A stretch of DNA of 36,784 bases from Bryobacterales bacterium (GTDB lineage: Bacteria; Acidobacteriota; Terriglobia; Bryobacterales; Bryobacteraceae). How positions within the stretch are numbered: position 1 is the stretch's first letter; the number at the start of each line of letters is the position of its first letter. The notes below the pieces were generated by a model. The model saw only the letters and a list, made by a program, of their open reading frames with translations, made no database searches and was not told the origin of the DNA. Positions 6,822 through 14,023 of the stretch are shown one piece after another. The stretch spans positions 1-36,784 of the forward strand of contig PMSX01000289.1 of NCBI GenBank assembly GCA_003167495.1, read 5' to 3'. Position numbers and translations under genes: made by a program.

Positions 6822-9050
6822 TTAGAGCTGGACAAAAGGCCTAACCGCCGCGCCCGAGTTCGCAGCCGCGTCGGCTACTTCCTCATCGGGCGCGAGCTTG
6901 AAACCGGCGGTGAAATGGAATCGACTTCCGGCTTGCGGAACACTCTCCACCCAGATTTCCCCCCCGAATAGGCCTACTAATTGAGCGCAGATCGCCAGCC
7001 CAAGACCGGTCCCACCGTGCTTGCGAGTTGTCGATCCGTCCGCTTGCTGAAACGCTTCGAAGATTTTCTCTTGCGCTTCAAACGGAATGCCAATACCTGT
7101 ATCGCTTACCGTAAACTGTAGAACGGTATCGGAAGCATGGCGCTCCAAACATTTCACTAACAGCTGCACAGAGCCTTGGTCGGTGAATTTCAGACTGTTG
7201 CTGAGCAAATTCAAGAGCACTTGGTGTAAGCGATGGGGATCGCCAATCAGCTTGTCGGGTACGTCCGAATCAATCTGCCAGCCGGTCTTGAGATTCTTCC
7301 GCTTCGCTTCAGGAGCAATAAGATTGAAAGCGCGCAGGGCGCAGCCGCGAACGGAAAAAGGCGCTTGTTCCAGAACAAGATGCCTCGCTTCAATCTTCGA
7401 AAAGTCCAGAATTTCGTTCAGTAGGTGCATGAGCGAACTGGCAGACAGCCGGAGGGTGTCTGTGAAGTCCTTCTGCTCCTCATTCAAGGGCGTTTCGGAA
7501 AGCAACTCGGTAAATCCGAGGATGCCGTTCATAGGCGTTCGAAGCTCGTGGCTCATATTCGCGAGAAACTGGCTCTTGGCGTGATTTGCAGCCTCCGCTG
7601 CTTCCTTCAACGCCGCTTCTTCCAGCAGCTTTTGCCGTATGACTTCCGTTTGCTCACTCACTTGACGCCGCAGCACTCCGACCCAGATCAAGGCCATCGC
7701 GCCGATAGCCACAAGGATTCCGATAAAAGCGAGTGCCTTTGTCAGAGTCCACCACGGCGCGCGATGCGCAATAACAATATCATTAGCCGAACGGCACAGC
7801 AGGTTTACCGCTACCACGCGGCCCAGCGAATCGATCTCATCGGTGAGAATGCCGGTCACTCTTAAAGACGAGCCGTCTGCCGGCAGATCCCCCAGAGTCG
7901 CGCCTGGAATCGGCGAGATCGAAAAGATATTCTTATGCTGTTGAAGCGTGAGGGTGGTGCGTTGATGCCAGACCGAACTCTGAACCACGCGCCCTTCCAA
8001 GGAAACCAATTCCGAGTCATACTTGCCGGTGAGCGCTTGTTCTAGGTTGATCGATATTGGCGCCGGCCGTTCGCCCGCACTCACCAGTTTTGTTGAAGCG
8101 TCTGCTAACCGCACATGCGATTCGAATAGTTCCACAAAGCCGATGGTCTCTACGCGGTCTCCGGGGCTAAGCTTGATCTCTTGCCGCGTCAAAACGGAAA
8201 GACCCGACGAGGCATCCCGCAGATAAAAGCCGCGACCGGGCATGACAGCCGTTACCGTACCGGCAACCTTCACCCGGTGGCCAAATGAATAAGGCGATCC
8301 AAACCTTTGTAGTTGGTCGATAGGAGCCAACGACGGTTCAGACGCAGTAGCTGCGGCAGTAACCGTAATCTCATCCGAGCTGGGCACGTATATCTGAGCG
8401 CCGACCTGCTGGTTCTTGGCGTTAAAGTTGGCGCCGCAAACACCCCGCAGGCGGATTTTTGCGTCGACCCAGTCCTGTGCCAGGTTACTTTGCCAAGGCA
8501 TGAACACCTCAACTTGGCCGCCGTCCATCGCCAGCTTCATCCAGAATAAATTCTCAGATGCAGTCCGGTGCAAGTGAGTGGTCTGTCGTACCACCCCATC
8601 CACTTCAACCCAGCGGCTATCCTCCAAAGCGCTCGCCATTTGCTGATAAGTAACGTGGCGCGGCGTAGGCATCGGCGCAGTCCCAATGACTTTCCAATGG
8701 GGGGTGTTTACCTGGGGTGCGAAATCTTCCAGCACCGCCATACCCTCCAACTCGATGAATTGCCCCGGCCGAGCATGCTCGAAAGCTACTCCATTCAAAT
8801 TCACGTACAGGCCGCCAGTTTCATCCTGAACAAACATGTCATGTCCGTTCGGGTCGAAAAAGGTAACAACCACCCGAAGACGAACGGGATGATGCTCCAG
8901 AGCTTCGGCCGGCGTCAGATGCGAGACCGCGGCGCAGACAGTTAATGTCCGGGAATCTGCTTCCTGATTCGCACCAAAAGCGAGGCAGGCCGCGATCAGC
9001 CACGCCAAGATCCAGGCCCGGATTGCCGCTCTTAGCATCTGCCAAACCAT
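6822..9050 (-). CDS. Membrane-bound sensor histidine kinase with large periplasmic sensor region
   Basis: Autophosphorylating sensor of a two-component system. Order: signal peptide/first membrane segment (residues about 5-26); a periplasmic region of about 400 residues with repeated OB-like segments (VRLRVVVTFFDPNGHDMFVQDETGGLYV, VKVAGTVTAVMPGRGFYLRDASSGLSV); a transmembrane helix (about 434-460); a coiled linker; HisKA with FLANMSHELRTPMNG (phosphoacceptor His about 501); and HATPase_c with LLNLLSNSLKFTD (N box), DTGIGIP (G1) and HGGTGLGLAI (G2). No receiver domain follows and no response-regulator gene is adjacent, so the partner is elsewhere. The ligand cannot be inferred. The start at 9050 is chosen for the complete signal sequence; its ribosome site (GAAGAG) is weak. 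Confidence 0.88.
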   Translation of the reverse strand: MVWQMLRAAIRAWILAWLIAACLAFGANQEADSRTLTVCAAVSHLTPAEALEHHPVRLRVVVTFFDPNGHDMFVQDETGGLYVNLNGVAFEHARPGQFIELEGMAVLEDFAPQVNTPHWKVIGTAPMPTPRHVTYQQMASALEDSRWVEVDGVVRQTTHLHRTASENLFWMKLAMDGGQVEVFMPWQSNLAQDWVDAKIRLRGVCGANFNAKNQQVGAQIYVPSSDEITVTAAATASEPSLAPIDQLQRFGSPYSFGHRVKVAGTVTAVMPGRGFYLRDASSGLSVLTRQEIKLSPGDRVETIGFVELFESHVRLADASTKLVSAGERPAPISINLEQALTGKYDSELVSLEGRVVQSSVWHQRTTLTLQQHKNIFSISPIPGATLGDLPADGSSLRVTGILTDEIDSLGRVVAVNLLCRSANDIVIAHRAPWWTLTKALAFIGILVAIGAMALIWVGVLRRQVSEQTEVIRQKLLEEAALKEAAEAANHAKSQFLANMSHELRTPMNGILGFTELLSETPLNEEQKDFTDTLRLSASSLMHLLNEILDFSKIEARHLVLEQAPFSVRGCALRAFNLIAPEAKRKNLKTGWQIDSDVPDKLIGDPHRLHQVLLNLLSNSLKFTDQGSVQLLVKCLERHASDTVLQFTVSDTGIGIPFEAQEKIFEAFQQADGSTTRKHGGTGLGLAICAQLVGLFGGEIWVESVPQAGSRFHFTAGFKLAPDEEVADAAANSGAAVRPFVQL

Positions 9051-9164
9051 TGTAAGCTCTTCACCACATCTATCAAATCGGCAAAACCCGTCAGCGGCTC
9101 TAGGGGTGTGAATGAGCTTCAGGAGGAAGGCAAGAATACTAGCTGAGTTGAGCCAGCCGGGACG

Positions 9165-9410
9165 CTATTGGATCTCTTCACCGTGCGGTTTCATGTGAGG
9201 AAGGAGAACGGTCTTTGGCATTTCAGCAGTGCCGCAAAGCTTGAAGGTCCCGAAGTCCTTAAACCAATTGCCCTCGGGTGCTTCTGGCTCTAATTCCACC
9301 CAACGCAATAGGCCTCGTAGGTCTGATTCAGATATGCCTCGCTCGCGAACTCGATCTTGAAGGTGCTGGCGAAGATGCAGGGGCAGGTTCCGAAAGCTGA
9401 TCTTAGCCAA
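9165..9410 (-). CDS. Small hypothetical protein, second gene of an RHH module (possible toxin)
   Basis: An 81-aa basic-to-acidic protein: MAKISFRNLPLHLRQHLQDR, then RERGISESDLRGLLRWVELEPEAPEG, then WFKDFGTFKLCGTAEMPKTVLL. The combination of EPEAPxGxWxKDFGxFKLCG and PKTxL is familiar to me from uncharacterised small proteins found after ribbon-helix-helix genes, but I know of no assigned activity. The start overlaps the last 8 bases of the upstream gene, so the two are almost certainly cotranslated. Overlap, size and partner fit a toxin-antitoxin pair. A simple accessory of an RHH regulator is also possible. Confidence 0.7.
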   Translation of the reverse strand: MAKISFRNLPLHLRQHLQDRVRERGISESDLRGLLRWVELEPEAPEGNWFKDFGTFKLCGTAEMPKTVLLPHMKPHGEEIQ

Positions 9411-9684
9411 TAGCTTCGGGCCCGAAAATTGCTCGAGTCATATCGTCGCCACGCTTATCGAGTGTTTGAGGGTCAGTTTCACTCATGAACGCCTGATAGG
9501 TCGAATGTAGCGATTGCTCGGCTTGCTTCTGTGCTTTTGCGCCCAGCTTGGCGAGAAGGATGACAGCTTTGCTTGGTGGCCAACCTTCTTCAGCAGCGAT
9601 GCGTTGAATCTCTTGAAAAAGATCCGCGGGGAAGTTGACTGTAATTGTCGCGTTCGTCTCAATTGCCATATGGGCTGATTCCAT
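9403..9684 (-). CDS. Ribbon-helix-helix type small regulator (possible antitoxin)
   Basis: A 93-aa protein with an RHH-like N-terminal half: strand TITVNFPADLF, helix QEIQRIAAEEG, turn WPPSK, helix AVILLAKLGAKAQKQAEQ. RHH proteins dimerise and bind DNA with the N-terminal strand, and many act as antitoxins that autorepress their operon. The C-terminal tail (about 55-93) is acidic and likely flexible, as in antitoxins that wrap their toxin. ATG 9684 has AGGAGA 3 bases upstream and is preferred; ATG at 9669 (MAIETNATI) would also keep the fold. It overlaps the downstream gene by 8 bases. Confidence 0.75.
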   Translation of the reverse strand: MESAHMAIETNATITVNFPADLFQEIQRIAAEEGWPPSKAVILLAKLGAKAQKQAEQSLHSTYQAFMSETDPQTLDKRGDDMTRAIFGPEAIG

Positions 9685-9691
9685 ACTTCTC

Positions 9692-9841
9692 CTATCGTCC
9701 CAGATTTCGTACTTCTACACAATAATATATGACGCCAATCGCGGCAAACGCGAGTATCCCCATCGGATTCAATAGGTTATGTCGCGGCACCGGCTTCTCT
9801 TGTTTGGTCGTAGTTTCAAAGTTGTCGTAAAGTGAAGACAT
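9692..9841 (-). CDS. Possible 49-aa single-pass membrane peptide
   Basis: From ATG 9841 the frame reads a polar N-terminus (MSSLYDNFETTTKQEKPVP), then NPMGILAFAAIGVIYYCVEV, one plausible transmembrane helix, and ends RNLGR. It stops 7 bases before the RHH gene and could be the first cistron of that unit. There is no clear ribosome site, and the same frame is open much further upstream, antisense to the DUF1080 gene, which lowers confidence. Confidence 0.3.
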   Translation of the reverse strand: MSSLYDNFETTTKQEKPVPRHNLLNPMGILAFAAIGVIYYCVEVRNLGR

Positions 9842-10118
9842 GACACTGGAAGCGATCAAGGCGCCCGCTTGAGGATTTTCTGACGGACCACAAGAAACAC
9901 CCCGAGACGAAGTAGCTGGGTGAATCACTTTCGCTCTTTTCTCACACCGGCTTTTCGGAAGCTCTACGCCGACTGCGTTCGACGGGTGCCATGAAGCGTT
10001 ACCCGAGCGCGTGTGGCTCTCCGAGTAGAGGAAACCGACCTCCCATTGTGTCTCAAAACCCTGCGTGATAGATGTCGACAAAGACCTTCCAGAATCCATT
10101 TGCAATAACCTATACTTC
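9842..10118. other. Gene-poor stretch upstream of the DUF1080 gene
   Basis: About 280 bases with no convincing gene, terminator or repeat. It must contain the promoter for the DUF1080/oxidoreductase pair, but no clear -35/-10 pair was found. The minus-strand frame that crosses it has no start or domain that I can support. Confidence 0.4.
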
Positions 10119-10775
10119 ATGACGCGAATCACGAACTGTATCCTTGCGGCTCTGGCCGTTTTCCTCTTATCCTCCAACTGGGCCAACTCCCAGGAAAAGA
10201 AAACTCCCCTTCCCGGCGAAGACTGGGTTTCGCTCTTTGACGGCAAAACCCTCGATGGTTGGTCTCCGGTCGGAAATGAAAGCTGGACGGTAGAAGAAGG
10301 CTTGATCCATGGCAAAGGCTTGACCAAGGACTACGGCTATCTGGAAACGGCAAAACATTACAAAGACTTTCAGCTTTCGCTGCGCTTCAAATGTGTAGGC
10401 GACGGCAATAGCGGAGTGTTCTTCCATTCCGCGTTCAAGCCTGGCACGGCCGACGTTACGCAGGGCATGCAATTTGAGATCGATTGCACCATGATGAAGC
10501 ATACCGCCGGCGTCTATGCCGAAGATGGCCGCGGCTGGGTGGTTTGGCCCGCTCCCGAAAACGAAGGTGTCGTACGCATGGGCGAGTGGAACGAATATTT
10601 GCTCGAAGTGGTGGGCAACCGCTATCGCTCACGCCTGAACGGCGTACCCATGGTTGATTTCACCGACCCCAAACCGTCATCGTGGGATGGCACCATCGCT
10701 TTGCAACTCCACGCGGGCGGCCGAGGCAACATGGAATTCAAAGACCTTTGGATCAGAGATCTGTCGAAGCGTTGA
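10119..10775 (+). CDS. Exported DUF1080 protein (3-keto-disaccharide hydrolase family)
   Basis: The DUF1080 fold is a concanavalin-like beta sandwich; characterised members act on 3-keto-glycosides. The signal peptide is [20 protein letters not shown] with a likely cut after ANS. Family motifs follow: [61 protein letters not shown] and the C-terminal [25 protein letters not shown]. The length of 219 aa is normal for a single-domain member. ATG 10119 is preferred over an in-frame ATG 54 bases upstream because it begins the signal peptide directly. The Gfo/Idh/MocA gene follows after 46 bases on the same strand, which fits a shared oxidise-then-cleave sugar pathway in the periplasm. Confidence 0.88.
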   Translation: MTRITNCILAALAVFLLSSNWANSQEKKTPLPGEDWVSLFDGKTLDGWSPVGNESWTVEEGLIHGKGLTKDYGYLETAKHYKDFQLSLRFKCVGDGNSGVFFHSAFKPGTADVTQGMQFEIDCTMMKHTAGVYAEDGRGWVVWPAPENEGVVRMGEWNEYLLEVVGNRYRSRLNGVPMVDFTDPKPSSWDGTIALQLHAGGRGNMEFKDLWIRDLSKR

Positions 10776-10821
10776 CGGCCGATTGAATCAGCCGATTGAT
10801 ATAGATCGCTACAATCTGTTT

Positions 10822-12063
10822 ATGCCCATACCACCCCTCTCCCGCCGGCAATTCGTGCAAACTGTGGCGGCCGCCGCCCCCGTTCTCTCCGCGCGGAGCC
10901 ATGCAGCCACGCTCGGTTCCAACGACCGCCTCCGCATTGGCGTCATCGGCGCCGGTGGCATGGCCACGAACCACATGCGAACGCTTGTCAAAATGCGCGA
11001 AGCGGATAACCTGGAAATCGTCAACGTCTGCGACATTTACGAGAAGCGCCTTGACCAAGCCGCGCAACTCACCGGCGGGGCGCCCTTGAAGGATTACCGG
11101 AAGTTACTCGACAACAAAGCGATCGATTACGTTTTGATTGCCACACCCGAGCACTGGCATTTCCAGATGGCAATGGACGCGCTTGAGGCGGGCAAACATG
11201 TGTATGTCGAAAAGCCCATGACTCAAAACATAGAACAAGCCCACAAGCTGGCCGCCAAGGTCAAGGCTACCGGCCGCAAGCTGCAGGTGGGCGTGCAGGG
11301 TATGTCGGACGAGTCTTACGCCGTTGCCTATGAGCACATTAAAGCGGGCGAACTAGGCAATGTTGTGCTGGCCCAAATCGACTACTCACGCAACTATCGC
11401 GGCGACTTCTGGGCGGGCGACGATTATCCTATTGACGCCGATGCCAAGCCAGGCGTCAACCTGGATTGGGAAGCTTGGCTCGGTCCCGCTCCCAAGAGGC
11501 CTTGGGATCCGGAGCGCTATTTCCGCTGGCGCCGTTATTGGGATTATTCGGGTGGCATTGCGTCCGATCTGTTCATCCACCGCGCGACTCGGCTGCTCAA
11601 AGCGCTAAACCTATCTTTCCCGGATTACGTTGTGGCTACGGGCGGAAAGTTCGAATACAAAGACAGCCTGGCGGAGATTCCCGATACGTTCAACGTACTC
11701 GCCGACTATCCGGGTGGTCCAACCATGCAGCTTGTCTCCTCCATGGGCAACGACACACCCGTAGAGCATATGATCCGCGGACACCACGCAACGCTCTATT
11801 TCACCCGCACTGGTTTTACCATCAAGCCGCAGGAAGAGTTTCAAAAAGACATTCAGCCGGTCAGCTACGAAAAGAAAGGCGCCGAAGACCTAACTCTCCA
11901 CCACCGAAACCTGCAAGCCGCGATTCGCGAAAACCAGCCGCTCAACTGCGATTCCACATTGGGCCTATATGGGGTTGTAGTTTGCGATATGGCCGTTGAA
12001 TCCTACCGCAGACGCCAGTATTTAAGGTGGGATAACGAAACGGGTACGGCGGTCCGGGCTTAG
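10822..12063 (+). CDS. Tat-exported Gfo/Idh/MocA family oxidoreductase
   Basis: NAD(P)-dependent sugar or polyol dehydrogenase family. The start ATG 10822 gives [20 protein letters not shown], a twin-arginine signal (SRRQFV), so the folded, cofactor-loaded enzyme is exported. The Rossmann motif is [15 protein letters not shown]. The catalytic-loop region [11 protein letters not shown] (with the EKP signature) and the [12 protein letters not shown] segment follow, then a C-terminal GFO_IDH_MocA domain with a [19 protein letters not shown] block common in secreted acidobacterial and planctomycete members. The length of 413 aa is typical. No clear ribosome site is seen. It probably forms a unit with the DUF1080 gene upstream; the stop overlaps the convergent pilin gene by 4 bases. 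The substrate is inferred to be a glycoside oxidised at C3. Confidence 0.9.
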   Translation: MPIPPLSRRQFVQTVAAAAPVLSARSHAATLGSNDRLRIGVIGAGGMATNHMRTLVKMREADNLEIVNVCDIYEKRLDQAAQLTGGAPLKDYRKLLDNKAIDYVLIATPEHWHFQMAMDALEAGKHVYVEKPMTQNIEQAHKLAAKVKATGRKLQVGVQGMSDESYAVAYEHIKAGELGNVVLAQIDYSRNYRGDFWAGDDYPIDADAKPGVNLDWEAWLGPAPKRPWDPERYFRWRRYWDYSGGIASDLFIHRATRLLKALNLSFPDYVVATGGKFEYKDSLAEIPDTFNVLADYPGGPTMQLVSSMGNDTPVEHMIRGHHATLYFTRTGFTIKPQEEFQKDIQPVSYEKKGAEDLTLHHRNLQAAIRENQPLNCDSTLGLYGVVVCDMAVESYRRRQYLRWDNETGTAVRA

Positions 12064-12248
12064 GAGGCGGAGTTACTGACCGCGCTGCTCAAGGAACTGT
12101 TGATCGTCGACCAAATCGTACTGATCTGACCTCGCGTGCTGGTTAAGATGGCAGCGGCGCACACCACAATGAAACCAAGCAGCAGCGCATATTCCACCAT
12201 ATCTTGCGCCTGCTCTTCGCGCCAGAACGTCTGTAGAAACGTTTTCAT
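12060..12248 (-). CDS. flp: Flp/Fap-type class III prepilin
   Basis: A 62-aa pilin precursor: a short leader ending REEQA, then [19 protein letters not shown], the Flp hydrophobic segment with the conserved Glu-Tyr, and a short polar tail rich in Ser. Flp pilins are processed by TadV and assembled by the Tad secretion machinery at the inner membrane. The residue before the predicted cleavage is Ala where most Flp pilins have Gly. The start at 12248 has AGGGA about 9 bases upstream and is preferred over a longer frame reaching 12311. No tad genes are nearby, so it depends on a locus elsewhere. Confidence 0.85.
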   Translation of the reverse strand: MKTFLQTFWREEQAQDMVEYALLLGFIVVCAAAILTSTRGQISTIWSTINSSLSSAVSNSAS

Positions 12249-12329
12249 CTCCACTGTCCCTATCGTCAGATTTGCTAGATTCCTACACTCTCGCGAACCC
12301 GCAATCATCAATAATAATAAGTTGAGCGA

Positions 12330-13289
12330 ATGACGAAGAACTTCAAAAATCTGACGGAGCGGGAAATCCTCGCGCTCGCCATCACCCTAGAGGAGGAGGA
12401 CGGCCGCATCTACGGTGAGTTCGCCCAGGGCTTGATGCACAGTTACCCCGCTACCGCCAAGATGCTGGCCGAAATGCAGGCTGAAGAATCAGGCCACCGC
12501 GCCAGTCTTATTGATCTCTACCGCTCCCGTTTCGGAGAGCATATCCCGCTCATCCGCCGCCAGGATGTAAAGGGTTTTGTCTCGCGGCCCGCCGTTTGGC
12601 TCGTTCGCCCTATCGGCCCCAAAGCCGTTCGCTCCGCCATTGAATCCATGGAGGGCGAAACCCGCCGTTTCTATCAATTCGCCATGGCGCACACCACCGA
12701 TGTTTCCACGCGAAAGCTTTTGGGCGATCTTGCGGAAGCCGAAGCAAAGCATACCGCTGCGGCTGGCACGATTGAAAAAGAACACCTTACACCCGATGCC
12801 CGCGAGGGTGAGGCGGTCGCACAGCGGCGCGTCTTTGTCCTGCAGTTTGTTCAGCCCGGCTTGGCCGGCTTGATGGACGGCTCAGTTTCCACCCTCGCGC
12901 CAGTGTTTGCCGCCGCTTTTGCCACGAAGAGTAGCTGGGACGCTTTTTTGGTAGGACTCGCCGCTTCCATTGGGGCCGGCATCTCCATGGCCTTCGCCGA
13001 AGCCTTATCCGACGATGGCGCTATAACCGGACGAGGCAATCCCGTAGTTCGCGGCTTGGTGACAGGTGTCATGACAACGGCGGGAGGCATCGGCCACACC
13101 TTACCCTACCTAATCCCGAATTTCAACACTGCAACCGAAATAGCGGTGGGGGTTGTTTCTATCGAGTTGGCGGCCATTAGCTGGATTAGACATCACTATA
13201 TGGAAACCCCGCTCGTCAGGGCAGCGTTGCAGGTCGTATTGGGCGGCGTGCTAGTCTTTTTGACTGGCATTCTAATCGGCAAGTCCTAA
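12330..13289 (+). CDS. mbfA: MbfA-like protein: rubrerythrin-type domain fused to a VIT1/CCC1 iron transporter
   Basis: Membrane-bound ferritin family. The N-terminal four-helix domain (about 1-155) carries di-iron ligand motifs: ITLEEEDGRIY (Glu21/22), MQAEESGHR (Glu53, His56), ESMEGETRRFY and EAEAKHT (Glu138, His141). The C-terminal part (about 165-319) is a VIT1-like transporter of several membrane helices with the GLMDGSVSTLAPVFAAA and GAGISMAFAEALSDDG motifs. Characterised homologues in Agrobacterium and Bradyrhizobium export iron from the cytoplasm and protect against iron and peroxide stress. ATG 12330 is the first start; the ribosome site is only a GAG. It lies divergent from the pilin and 20 bases before the AhpD-like gene, with which it probably forms an operon. 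Iron-dependent control by Fur or Irr is likely, but I see no box. Confidence 0.9.
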   Translation: MTKNFKNLTEREILALAITLEEEDGRIYGEFAQGLMHSYPATAKMLAEMQAEESGHRASLIDLYRSRFGEHIPLIRRQDVKGFVSRPAVWLVRPIGPKAVRSAIESMEGETRRFYQFAMAHTTDVSTRKLLGDLAEAEAKHTAAAGTIEKEHLTPDAREGEAVAQRRVFVLQFVQPGLAGLMDGSVSTLAPVFAAAFATKSSWDAFLVGLAASIGAGISMAFAEALSDDGAITGRGNPVVRGLVTGVMTTAGGIGHTLPYLIPNFNTATEIAVGVVSIELAAISWIRHHYMETPLVRAALQVVLGGVLVFLTGILIGKS

Positions 13290-13309
13290 GCCGAAACTCG
13301 GAGAAATCA

Positions 13310-13711
13310 ATGGCAACGTTTGGCCTGACGGAATACGCGGACGCCAGCCCCGAAGTTCGCGAAGTCTATGACGACATCATGGCAACGCGCAAAACCGATT
13401 ACATCAACAACTTTTGGAAAGCGCTCGCCGCTCATCCCGAAACGCTGCGCCGCACTTGGCAGAGCATCAAGCAGGTGATGGCTCCCGGCGCCCTCGATCC
13501 GCTTACGAAAGAGCTGATCTATCTCGCCGTAAGCGCCACCAATCAGTGCGCCTATTGCATGGCGTCTCATAGCGCGGGCGCGCTCGCCAAAGGAGCGACG
13601 AAGGAAATGCTCGGTGAGGTGCTGGCCGTGGTCGGGATGGCGAATGAGACCAATGCGCTAGCGGGCGGCTTCCAGGTTGAGATTGACGAACGGTTTAAGA
13701 CCCACCCATGA
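13310..13711 (+). CDS. AhpD/carboxymuconolactone decarboxylase-family protein
   Basis: A 133-aa all-helical protein with the AhpD-type redox motif CAYCMASH (Cys80, Cys83, His87). In AhpD this motif gives thiol peroxidase or disulfide reductase activity. The family signature region ALDPLTKELIYLAVSATNQCAYC is complete, and EYADASPEVREVYDDI is the usual N-terminus. Length is normal. GGAGA lies about 7 bases before ATG 13310. It directly follows the MbfA-like gene, which suggests joint action against iron-linked peroxide stress; the actual substrate is unknown. Nothing is odd in the sequence. Confidence 0.88.
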   Translation: MATFGLTEYADASPEVREVYDDIMATRKTDYINNFWKALAAHPETLRRTWQSIKQVMAPGALDPLTKELIYLAVSATNQCAYCMASHSAGALAKGATKEMLGEVLAVVGMANETNALAGGFQVEIDERFKTHP

Positions 13712-14023
13712 GCAGGCGCGAGCACCAAGCCGCCCGTTTCGGTGGAAGAGTTGGAAATTGAGGTCCGCAAAACGAGTGAAACCATCTGCCAGGTGCGGAG
13801 CGTGGGAGAATGCCTGGTAACACGTATTCTGTCCGTTTTCCTTGTGGCCATTAATATAGCTATCGATCCCCAAACGCGTGTAGTGCACGGACGCCGCATA
13901 GCTGATCGCGTCGCCGAGGCCGTGCGCTTCCTCAATCCCAACATTAGGTGCCTGTTTGTGCAGGTGTTGCCCGATGAGAAATTGTTTTAAGAGCGCTATT
14001 TTGCGAAGCGTCTGAGGTTTAGC
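13712..14023. other. Spacer with an unassigned minus-strand frame
   Basis: About 310 bases between the AhpD-like gene and the ligase. On the minus strand, a frame from about 14026 to 13658 reads like protein (for example VHYTRLGIDSYINGHKENG, then NTCYQAFSHAPHLADGF), but the first usable start is an internal GTG at 13888, and its end runs into the AhpD-like gene. The plus-strand frame 13742-13990 uses the same triplets in antisense and looks like its shadow. I do not recognise a family; a decayed gene is possible. Confidence 0.3.

Noticed and set aside
10065..10327. Minus-strand frame opposite the start of the DUF1080 gene
   Set aside because: It is antisense to a well-supported domain and has no recognisable sequence; only its last 49 codons were kept as a weak candidate.
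10783..10815. Promoter-like boxes before the Gfo/Idh/MocA gene (TTGAAT and TACAAT)
   Set aside because: The spacer would be 21 bases; other combinations are too short, so no promoter is called.
13742..13990. 82-codon plus-strand frame between the AhpD-like and ligase genes
   Set aside because: It uses the same triplets as a more protein-like minus-strand frame and has neither ribosome site nor known family.
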